Source: JBHGBM01 sp041946965
GTDB lineage: Bacteria; Acidobacteriota; Terriglobia; Bryobacterales; Bryobacteraceae
Assembly (NCBI GenBank): GCA_041946965.1
Contig: JBHGBM010000003.1
Span: 1-64,000, forward strand
Direction of reading: 5' to 3'
Length of the DNA: 64,000 nt
Part shown: one piece after another, positions 57,485-64,000 of the stretch
Layout: the number at the start of each line of letters is the position of its first letter
Position numbering within the stretch: the stretch's first letter is position 1
Position numbers and translations under genes: made by a program
The notes under the pieces: model-generated
Seen by the model: the letters and a program-made list of their open reading frames with translations, nothing else
Database searches by the model: none
Told to the model about the DNA's origin: nothing

Positions 57485-59363
57485 CGCGGTCACCCTCACC
57501 ATCGACGGCAGGACCGTCGAGGCCGCGCCCGGCACGCTGGTGATTGAAGCCGCGCGGCAGGCCGGCATCGAGATCCCCGCCTTCTGCTATTACGAAGGGC
57601 TCAGCCTGCAAGCCGCCTGCCGCATGTGCCTGGTGGAAGTGGAGCGCATGCCCAAGCTCATGGCCGCCTGCACCCTCACGGTGGCCGAGGGCATGGTGGT
57701 GCGCACGGAATCGCCGCAGGTGGCGGCGGCGCGCAAGTCCACGCTGGAGTTCCTGCTGACCAACCATCCGCTCGACTGCCCGGTGTGCGACAAGGGCGGC
57801 GAGTGCGAATTGCAGGACATGGTTTTCCGCTACGGCGCGGGTGAGGGCCGCTTCGCGGAGAACAAGGTCCACGTGCCCGAGAAGCAGTGGTCGCCTGTGG
57901 TGTTCTACGATGCCCCGCGCTGCATCCTGTGCTTCCGCTGCGTGCGCGTGTGCAACGAGGGCATGGGGGTGGGCGCGCTGGGGATCGTAAACCGCGGCGT
58001 GGTTTCGGAGATCGCGCCGAACCGCGGCGATCACCTCTGGTGCGAGGAGTGCGGCGCCTGCATCGACGCCTGCCCGGTGGGCGCGCTGACCAGCGGCGTT
58101 TACCGCTACAAGACGCGCCCCTGGGAAATGCGCCACACCGGCACGGTTTGCGCGCACTGCGCCGACGGTTGCACCACCACGCTGGGCGTGCGCAACGGCC
58201 GCATCATCCGCGCCAACAACCGCGACCGCTCCGGTGTGAACGGCGACTTCCTGTGCGTGAAGGGCCGCTTCGCCTTCGATTTCCAGGATCATCCCGAACG
58301 GCTGCGGACACCGCTGGTGGGAGGCAAGCCCGCATCCTGGGCCGAGGCGGTGCGCGCGGTGGCGGCGAAGTTCACGGAAGTGCGCGACGCCGGCGGGCGC
58401 TTCGGCGTGATCGGCTCCAACCACACCACCAACGAAGAGAACTATTATCTGGGGAAATTCGCGCGCACGGTGCTGGGCACGGCGAACCTCGATCATCACC
58501 GCACCGGCGAAGTTCCGGACGCGCCGCAGGCAACCACCGCGGACCTTTACTATGCGCCCGCCGTGCTGGTCGTGAATGCGGACCTGGCGCAGGAACACCC
58601 GCTGCTCGCTTATCAGGTGCGCGCCAATCAGAGGCATCACAAAGCCCATGTGTACGCCGCCGGGGAGTACGAGGAATTGCGCGGGCAACTCGCGGCGGAG
58701 CCCGCCCTCGTGATCGTCTCGGGCGCCTGCGACGCGCGGCGGCTGGTCGAGTTCGGCCGGTCGCTCGGCATCCCGGTGAAGTACGTGTTTCTGCTGGCCT
58801 ACTCGAATTCGCGCGGCGCGCTCGATATGGGGCTCGTGCCGGGCGAAGGCGGACTCCCGCTCGAAGGCATGCTCGAACAGGAACTCGACGCGCTGTGGGT
58901 GGTGGGCGCCAACCCGTACAAGGACGGCGCGGCGCGGCGCGCGGGTTTTCTGGTGGTGCAGGACATGTTTCTGACGGAGACGGCCGCCGCGGCCGACGTG
59001 GTGCTGCCGGCCGCATGCGCCTACGAGAAGAGCGGCACGGTGACCAACGTCTGCGGCGAGGTGCAATGCCTGAAAGCCGCCCTCGATTTCCCCGGCGCGA
59101 AAACCGACCTCGCCATCATGGACATGATCGCCCGCGAAATGGGCGCGGACCTCGGCCCGGCCACGCCGCAAGCCGTGTTTGCGGAAATCCGGCGCGAGGT
59201 GGCGGGTTACGACATCCCGCTGCCGGTCCTGGGCGCCATCCCGGCCACGGCGCGTCCGCGGTCTGACCCCGGCACGGCGTACGTCCGGGAAAAGCTCTTC
59301 ACCTCCGGCACGCTGGGGCGCTACAGCCGCGTGCTGGCTTCGCTTCCGGAGGCGCGGCGATGA
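57477..59363 (+). CDS. nuoG: NADH-quinone oxidoreductase subunit G
   Basis: A 628-residue 75-kDa-type subunit, shorter than the 780-900 residues of well-known bacterial forms. An N-terminal ferredoxin domain holds [2Fe-2S] ligands (CYYEGLSLQAACRMC, then a Cys in AACTL), HPLDCPVCDKGGEC for a His-ligated [4Fe-4S] cluster, and two further clusters in RCILCFRCVRVC and CEECGACIDACPVGAL. A CAHCADGC motif with a later Cys gives an extra N7-like cluster. The rest is a molybdopterin-oxidoreductase-like domain without cofactor ligands. ATG 57477 overlaps nuoF by 8 bp; the stop overlaps nuoH (ATGA). Confidence 0.94.
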   Translation: MPDAVTLTIDGRTVEAAPGTLVIEAARQAGIEIPAFCYYEGLSLQAACRMCLVEVERMPKLMAACTLTVAEGMVVRTESPQVAAARKSTLEFLLTNHPLDCPVCDKGGECELQDMVFRYGAGEGRFAENKVHVPEKQWSPVVFYDAPRCILCFRCVRVCNEGMGVGALGIVNRGVVSEIAPNRGDHLWCEECGACIDACPVGALTSGVYRYKTRPWEMRHTGTVCAHCADGCTTTLGVRNGRIIRANNRDRSGVNGDFLCVKGRFAFDFQDHPERLRTPLVGGKPASWAEAVRAVAAKFTEVRDAGGRFGVIGSNHTTNEENYYLGKFARTVLGTANLDHHRTGEVPDAPQATTADLYYAPAVLVVNADLAQEHPLLAYQVRANQRHHKAHVYAAGEYEELRGQLAAEPALVIVSGACDARRLVEFGRSLGIPVKYVFLLAYSNSRGALDMGLVPGEGGLPLEGMLEQELDALWVVGANPYKDGAARRAGFLVVQDMFLTETAAAADVVLPAACAYEKSGTVTNVCGEVQCLKAALDFPGAKTDLAIMDMIAREMGADLGPATPQAVFAEIRREVAGYDIPLPVLGAIPATARPRSDPGTAYVREKLFTSGTLGRYSRVLASLPEARR

Positions 59364-60550
59364 ACTTTTTCGTGCTCAGCCTGCTGAAATCGGCCGTGGT
59401 GGCGGCCGCTTTGCTTACCACCCTCGCATACCTGCAATGGGTGGAACGCAAAGTCATTGCGCATATTCAGGTGCGGTTGGGACCTTCGCGCGTCGGGCCT
59501 CACGGGCTGCTGCAACCGGTGGCGGATATCGTGAAGCTGCTGACCAAGGAAGACTTCGTTCCGCCGCACGTGAACAAGTTTCTGTACCTCCTGGCGCCGT
59601 TCCTGGCGATCACGCTTTCGCTGCTCTCCATCGCGGTGATTCCGTTCGGCTCCGAGATCGGCGTGATGGGCACGTCCACCTGGATGCAGCTCGCGGACCT
59701 GAACATCGGCGTGTTGTTCGTGCTGGCGGTCTCTTCGATGGGCGTCTACGGCATTGCGCTGGCGGGGTGGGCGTCGAACAACAAGTACGCGCTGCTGGGC
59801 GGATTGCGCAGTTCGGCGCAGATGATCAGCTACGAGCTGCCCCTCAGTCTCGCCATCGCCGCGCCGCTGCTGCTCGCCAATACCCTGAGCCTGCGCGAGA
59901 TTGTGCAACAACAGGCCGGATTCACCCTCGGCTTCCTGCCGCGCTGGAGCGTGTTTCAAGGTCCCTGGCCGCAGCTCGTCAGCTTCGCGGTTTTCCTGAT
60001 CGCCGGCTTCGCGGAAACCAACCGCATCCCCTTCGACCTGCCCGAGGCGGAAAACGAACTGGTGGCGGGGTTTCACACCGAGTACAGCAGCATGCGGTTT
60101 GCGTCGTTCTTCATGGCCGAGTACGCCAACATGATCACGCTGTGCTCGGTGACCACGGTGCTGTTCCTCGGCGGCTGGCACCCGCTGTGGCCCGCCGCGC
60201 TGGGCTCCGATTACGTCCCCGTGGCGCTGTTCGCCGTAGCGGGCGCCGCGTCCCTTTATTACGGGCTGAATCCTCCGCGGCCGCGCGACCGCAAGACGCT
60301 CCCTGTGGCGGCGCTGGCGTTCTTCCTGATTGCCGCGGTCTTTCTCGCCCCGCCCGTGCGCACCATTCTGCTGCCGCTTTTCTGGTTCGGCGCGAAAACC
60401 GGCTTCCTGCTGTTCACATTCATCTGGGTGCGCGGCACGCTGCCGCGCTTCCGCTACGATCAGTTGATGGCCTTCAACTGGAAGGTTCTTTTCCCGGTGG
60501 CCGTGGTGAACCTCATGATCACCGGACTGCTGGTCGCCCTGGTGTCCTGA
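59360..60550 (+). CDS. nuoH: NADH-quinone oxidoreductase subunit H
   Basis: A 396-residue membrane subunit next to the quinone channel. Conserved pieces are WVERKVIAHIQVRLGPSRVG, the ETNRIPFDLPEAENELVAGF loop with its acidic residues and YSSMRFASFFMAEYANM. It starts in an ATGA overlap with nuoG. The subunit that normally follows, nuoI (two [4Fe-4S] clusters), is absent; nuoJ starts one base after the stop. Confidence 0.95.
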   Translation: MNFFVLSLLKSAVVAAALLTTLAYLQWVERKVIAHIQVRLGPSRVGPHGLLQPVADIVKLLTKEDFVPPHVNKFLYLLAPFLAITLSLLSIAVIPFGSEIGVMGTSTWMQLADLNIGVLFVLAVSSMGVYGIALAGWASNNKYALLGGLRSSAQMISYELPLSLAIAAPLLLANTLSLREIVQQQAGFTLGFLPRWSVFQGPWPQLVSFAVFLIAGFAETNRIPFDLPEAENELVAGFHTEYSSMRFASFFMAEYANMITLCSVTTVLFLGGWHPLWPAALGSDYVPVALFAVAGAASLYYGLNPPRPRDRKTLPVAALAFFLIAAVFLAPPVRTILLPLFWFGAKTGFLLFTFIWVRGTLPRFRYDQLMAFNWKVLFPVAVVNLMITGLLVALVS

Positions 60551-60551
60551 T

Positions 60552-61049
60552 ATGGATGTCTTTCTGTTCCTGATCTTCGCCTCCATCGCGTTGGTGTGCG
60601 GCATCAACGTGATCGTACAGACGCAACCGATCGCCAGCGCCATCTCGCTCATCGGGGTCATGGGATCGCTCGCCGTGCTCTACCTGCTGCTCGGCGCGGA
60701 GTTCATCGCCGCCGCGCAGGTCATCGTCTACGCCGGCGCCGTGATGGTGCTGTTCGTATTCGTCATCATGCTGCTCAACGCGGGCGCCGAGACGCGGCGC
60801 GGCCGCTCGTTCATGGTTTCGCTGCTGGGCGTGCCGCTGCTGATCACGCTGCTCGGACTGCTTTCCTACTTCGTGCAGCGCCTGTTCCCGTCGGCGGCGG
60901 CGCAGTTCGGCGGCTTCAAGCCCGGAACGCGCGAGATCGGGCGCTCGTTGTTCACCACCTACCTGCTGCCGTTCGAGGCCACTTCGGTGCTGATCCTGAT
61001 CGCCATCCTGGGCGCCATGCTGCTGGCGCGGAAAGAGGTGGACCGGTGA
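60552..61049 (+). CDS. nuoJ: NADH-quinone oxidoreductase subunit J
   Basis: A 165-residue membrane subunit with five helices. Helix 2-3 contains the family motif LLGAEFIAAAQVIVYAGAVM and VLFVFVIMLLN. It begins directly after nuoH where nuoI would be expected. Its stop codon overlaps the GTG start of nuoK (GTGA). The pi-bulge helix 3 region is preserved. Confidence 0.93.
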   Translation: MDVFLFLIFASIALVCGINVIVQTQPIASAISLIGVMGSLAVLYLLLGAEFIAAAQVIVYAGAVMVLFVFVIMLLNAGAETRRGRSFMVSLLGVPLLITLLGLLSYFVQRLFPSAAAQFGGFKPGTREIGRSLFTTYLLPFEATSVLILIAILGAMLLARKEVDR

Positions 61050-61354
61050 CCGGCGTTCCCATTTCCTGGTACCTGACGCTCAGCGCCATCCTGTTCGTTC
61101 TCGGCGTCGCGGGCTTCCTGTTCCGGCGCAACGTCATCACGGTGTTCATGTCGATCGAGCTGATGCTCAACGCCGTGAACCTGAGCTTCGTCACGTTCTC
61201 CTACCAGCTCAAGAACGTGGGCGGACACATCTACACGCTATTTGTGATGGTGGTAGCGGCGGCGGAGGCCGCCGTCGGTCTGGCCATCATTCTCGCCATC
61301 TACCGCACGCGCAGCACGCTGAACGTGGACGAGATCAACGCGATGAGAGACTAG
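61046..61354 (+). CDS. nuoK: NADH-quinone oxidoreductase subunit K
   Basis: A 102-residue three-helix antiporter-like subunit with start GTG 61046, overlapping the nuoJ stop by four bases. Helix 2 holds VFMSIELMLNAVNLSFV with the essential Glu, and helix 3 the second Glu in VVAAAEAAVGLAI. Length and pattern are normal. The ORF can be extended upstream in frame, but that region belongs to nuoJ. Confidence 0.93.
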   Translation: MTGVPISWYLTLSAILFVLGVAGFLFRRNVITVFMSIELMLNAVNLSFVTFSYQLKNVGGHIYTLFVMVVAAAEAAVGLAIILAIYRTRSTLNVDEINAMRD

Positions 61355-61355
61355 C

Positions 61356-63173
61356 ATGGCGCTCTGGCTGATCCCCGCATTCCCCCTGGCCGGCTTCCTG
61401 GTCAACGGCCTGCTCGGCCGCCGCATGACGAAAGCCGCGATCAACGCCGTGGCCGTCGGCGCCGTGCTGCTCTCTTTCGCCTGGGCGCTGCGCACCGCGC
61501 TCGCGCTTGAAGACGCGGTCGTGGAACACTATTTCACCTGGATCCAGAGCGGCGCGCTGCGCATCGGCTTCGATCTGGCCGCCGACCGCCTCACGGTCGT
61601 CATGCTGCTGGTGGTGACGGGCGTGGGCTCGCTGATCCACATTTACTCGATTGGCTACATGGCGCACGAGGGCGGCTATTACCGCTTCTTCGCGTACATG
61701 AACCTGTTCATGTTCTTCATGCTCATCCTGGTGCTGGCGGGCAACTACCTGCTGCTTTTCGTTGGCTGGGAAGGCGTGGGACTGTGCAGCTACCTGCTGA
61801 TCGGATTCTACTTCCTGCGGCACTACGCCACCACGGCGGCGAACAAGGCGTTCATCGTAAACCGCATCGGCGATTTCGGCTTCTCGCTGGCGCTGTTTCT
61901 GATTTTCGTAAACTTCGGGACGCTCGATTTCGGGCGCGTGTTCGTGGCCGCATCGGGAAAACCGGAGGGGCTGCTGACGGCCATCGCGCTGCTGCTGCTG
62001 GTGGGCGCCTGCGGCAAGTCCGCGCAGTTCCCGCTGTACGTGTGGCTTCCCGACGCCATGGCCGGTCCCACACCGGTCTCCGCGCTCATCCACGCAGCCA
62101 CCATGGTGACCGCAGGCGTTTACATGGTGGCGCGCTCGTGGCCGATTTTCGTGAACGCGCCCGTTGCCCTGGAGACGGTCGCGCTGGTGGGTCTGTTCAC
62201 GGCGGTGTTCGCCGCCACCATAGGGCTCGCGCAGAACGACATCAAGAAGGTCTTCGCTTACTCCACGGTTTCGCAGCTCGGCTACATGTTCCTGGGCGCG
62301 GGCGTGGGCGCGTTTTCGGCCGGCATCTACCACCTGGTGACGCACGCTTTCTTCAAGGCGCTGCTGTTCCTGGGCGCCGGCAGCGTGATCCACGCGCTTT
62401 CCGGCGAGCAGGACCTGCAACGCATGGGCGGGCTGCGGAAGAAAACGCCGGTGACGTTCTGGACCATGCTGTGCGCCGCTGTGGCTATCGCCGGCGTGCC
62501 GCCCTTCGCGGGGTTCTTCAGCAAGGACGCCATTCTGCTCGCCGCGCATCATCACGCTCCGTGGATGTACTGGGTGGGGGTGGGCACCGCGGCCATGACC
62601 GCGTTCTATGTCTTCCGCGCGGTGTTTCTGGCTTTCTTCGGCGAGTACCGCGGCGATGCGCACCCGCACGAATCGCCTCCGGTCATGACCGTGCCGCTTG
62701 CCGCGCTCGCCGTGCTGTCGCTCGCGGGCGGGTTCCTGTTCAAGGTGCCGGCATTCCTCGGCGAGGCGGAAGCGCATCACGATTTCGCGCTGGTGGCGGT
62801 CTCCGTCGCCGCCGGCGCGGCCGGCATCGCGCTCGCGTGGCTGCTGTACGTGCGCAGTCCGGGACTCGCGGACGCCATCGCCGCCCGCCTCGGCGCGGCC
62901 TACAGGCTGGTCTACAACAAGTACTTCGTGGATGAGATCTACGCCGCCGCCGTGGTGAACCCCGTGGTGGAGGGCTCGACCACGGTGCTCTGGAAGCGCG
63001 TGGACGCGGGCCTGATCGACGGCTCGGTGAACGGCCTCGCGCGCGCGGCCCGCGGCGCGGGCAGCGTGCTGCGGCTCGTGCAATCGGGAAACATACGAAG
63101 TTATGCGGCCTGGGTCGCGCTTGGCTGCGTGTTCGTGCTGGCCGCCCTGGGCCTGGCGGGAGGCGCCCGGTGA
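61356..63173 (+). CDS. nuoL: NADH-quinone oxidoreductase subunit L
   Basis: A 605-residue proton-pumping antiporter-like subunit with about 15 helices and the lateral helix. Key elements are FVGWEGVGLCSYLLIGFY (Glu), GACGKSAQFPLYVWLPDAM (Lys) and HAATMVTAGVYMVAR. The C-terminal region (YNKYFVDEIY) and lateral-helix sequence are present. It starts one base after nuoK and overlaps nuoM by four bases (GTGA). Confidence 0.95.
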   Translation: MALWLIPAFPLAGFLVNGLLGRRMTKAAINAVAVGAVLLSFAWALRTALALEDAVVEHYFTWIQSGALRIGFDLAADRLTVVMLLVVTGVGSLIHIYSIGYMAHEGGYYRFFAYMNLFMFFMLILVLAGNYLLLFVGWEGVGLCSYLLIGFYFLRHYATTAANKAFIVNRIGDFGFSLALFLIFVNFGTLDFGRVFVAASGKPEGLLTAIALLLLVGACGKSAQFPLYVWLPDAMAGPTPVSALIHAATMVTAGVYMVARSWPIFVNAPVALETVALVGLFTAVFAATIGLAQNDIKKVFAYSTVSQLGYMFLGAGVGAFSAGIYHLVTHAFFKALLFLGAGSVIHALSGEQDLQRMGGLRKKTPVTFWTMLCAAVAIAGVPPFAGFFSKDAILLAAHHHAPWMYWVGVGTAAMTAFYVFRAVFLAFFGEYRGDAHPHESPPVMTVPLAALAVLSLAGGFLFKVPAFLGEAEAHHDFALVAVSVAAGAAGIALAWLLYVRSPGLADAIAARLGAAYRLVYNKYFVDEIYAAAVVNPVVEGSTTVLWKRVDAGLIDGSVNGLARAARGAGSVLRLVQSGNIRSYAAWVALGCVFVLAALGLAGGAR

Positions 63174-64000
63174 ACTTCCTGAACCTCACACTCGCCCTGC
63201 CGCTGGCCGGCTTCGCGCTGGTGCTGTGCGTGCCCGAGCGCGCCATTCGCGCCTTCACTCTGGCGTGGTCGCTGATCGCCTTCCTCGCCGGGCTGCCCCT
63301 GATCGCGACCGGCGGCGCCTGTGACGCGCTCTGGATGGCCTCGCCCAACATCCGCTACCACGTCGCCATCGACGGCGTGAGCCTGTGGCTGGTGCTGCTG
63401 ACCACCTTCCTCACTCCCATCTGCGTGCTGATCTCCTGGCGCCATATCCACAGCCGGCTGCGCGAGTTCTACGCCATGCTGCTGCTGCTCGAGTTCGGCC
63501 TGGCGGGCGTGTTCGTGGCGCAGGACCTGTTCCTTTTTTACGTGTTCTGGGAAATCTCGCTCATCCCCATGTATTTCCTGATCGGCATCTGGGGACACGA
63601 ACGCCGCATCTACGCGGCGGTGAAGTTCTTCATCTATACGATGACCGGATCGGTGCTGATGCTGGCGGCCATCCTCTGGCTTTACAACCGCACCGGCACG
63701 TTCGATTTTCCGCGCATCCTGGAGGCGCTCGGCTCGGGCAGACTGGCGCTGGGCCCGGCCGAACAACTGGTCCTTTTCCTGGCGTTCTTTCTCGCATTCG
63801 CCATCAAGGTGCCGCTATTCCCGCTGCACACCTGGCTGCCCGACGCGCACGTGGAGGCGCCCACGGCGGGCTCGGTGATGCTCGCCTCCGTGATGCTGAA
63901 GATGGGCACCTACGGCCTGCTGCGGTTCTGCCTGCCGCTGTTCCCAGGCGCCGCCCGCCAGTGCGCGCCCTGGATCGTGGCGCTGGCCATCGTGGGCATC
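63170..64000 (+). CDS. nuoM: NADH-quinone oxidoreductase subunit M (partial, runs off window)
   Basis: The first 277 residues of NuoM, an antiporter-like proton-pumping subunit. GTG start at 63170 in a GTGA overlap with nuoL. The signature FVFWEISLIPMYFLIGIWG, a Lys in FAIKVPLFPLHTWLPDAHVEAP and AGSVMLASVMLKMGTYGLLRF are clear. The window ends inside the gene, so nuoN and anything beyond cannot be judged. Confidence 0.95.
   Translation, partial: MNFLNLTLALPLAGFALVLCVPERAIRAFTLAWSLIAFLAGLPLIATGGACDALWMASPNIRYHVAIDGVSLWLVLLTTFLTPICVLISWRHIHSRLREFYAMLLLLEFGLAGVFVAQDLFLFYVFWEISLIPMYFLIGIWGHERRIYAAVKFFIYTMTGSVLMLAAILWLYNRTGTFDFPRILEALGSGRLALGPAEQLVLFLAFFLAFAIKVPLFPLHTWLPDAHVEAPTAGSVMLASVMLKMGTYGLLRFCLPLFPGAARQCAPWIVALAIVGI

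Noticed and set aside
60551..60551. Possible hidden nuoI between nuoH and nuoJ
   Set aside because: The genes are one base apart; no ferredoxin-type double CxxCxxCxxxCP motif occurs in any frame here.
61335..63083. 582-codon minus-strand frame across nuoL
   Set aside because: His/Arg-rich reverse shadow of nuoL; no start signal or domain.
1..64000. CRISPR arrays, tRNA/rRNA genes, insertion sequences and prophage
   Set aside because: Looked for on reading; no regularly spaced repeats, cloverleaf-like sequence, transposase or phage-type proteins were found.

Overview
This is a GC-rich, densely coding bacterial chromosome segment. Its gene families point to an acidobacterium of the Solibacter/Bryobacter type: three Oar-like outer-membrane receptors (carboxypeptidase-regulatory domain plus TonB-type barrel), a two-permease-unit orphan FtsX/MacB permease of the 'acidobacterial duplicated orphan permease' kind, two secreted proteins with the C-terminal domain first described in Solibacter, DUF1080 and DUF362 proteins, and several Tat-type leaders. 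The taxonomic call is inference from gene content; no rRNA is present. No tRNA, rRNA, CRISPR array, transposase, phage gene or plasmid gene was found. Many gene pairs overlap by four bases (ATGA or GTGA).

Region 1 (1-10.2 kb) looks like a pectin/galacturonate locus. After a short AT-richer segment with DnaA-box-like words and two hairpins come, on the minus strand, uxaE and uxaC. On the plus strand are an exported alpha/beta hydrolase, a DUF5009-like membrane acyltransferase, an Oar receptor and a PL10-type pectate lyase. Together they could cleave pectate, import the fragments and isomerise galacturonate.

Region 2 (10.3-20.3 kb): a minus-strand operon encodes an ECF sigma factor, a long zinc-finger anti-sigma factor and a second Oar receptor. 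Then come a GT2 glycosyltransferase, a hybrid histidine kinase that appears to have lost its phosphoacceptor His, its receiver Asp and key ATP-site residues, a HAD phosphatase, CutA and an FtsB-like division protein.

Region 3 (20.2-30.4 kb): an MFS transporter / FGE-like-sialidase fusion / DapA-NanA-family lyase operon (possible sialic-acid or related sugar-acid use), a small Cys-rich unknown with a hot-dog thioesterase, a divergent Hfq-like protein, a glycosidase-like unknown with DUF362, a serine beta-lactamase-like hydrolase and a DUF1080 protein.

Region 4 (30.4-52.5 kb): surface and secreted functions. These are a possible PEP-CTERM-like protein, a small outer-membrane barrel, two divergent large proteins with Solibacter-type C-termini, a DinB protein, a D-amino-acid aldolase/dehydratase-like enzyme with a class-V aminotransferase, the orphan permease, a sulfatase-Oar-sulfatase operon, an FG-GAP-like protein and a URO-D/cobalamin-methyltransferase-like protein.

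Region 5 (52.5-64 kb): an RsbW-like kinase and STAS antagonist, a ThiS-like carrier, then a tightly packed complex I operon reading nuoA-C-D-E-F-G-H-J-K-L-M (nuoM cut by the window end). nuoB and nuoI, which carry the last three [4Fe-4S] clusters before quinone, are absent from their usual places. That gap, the degenerate hybrid kinase and the sigma/anti-sigma/Oar operon are the most unusual observations.
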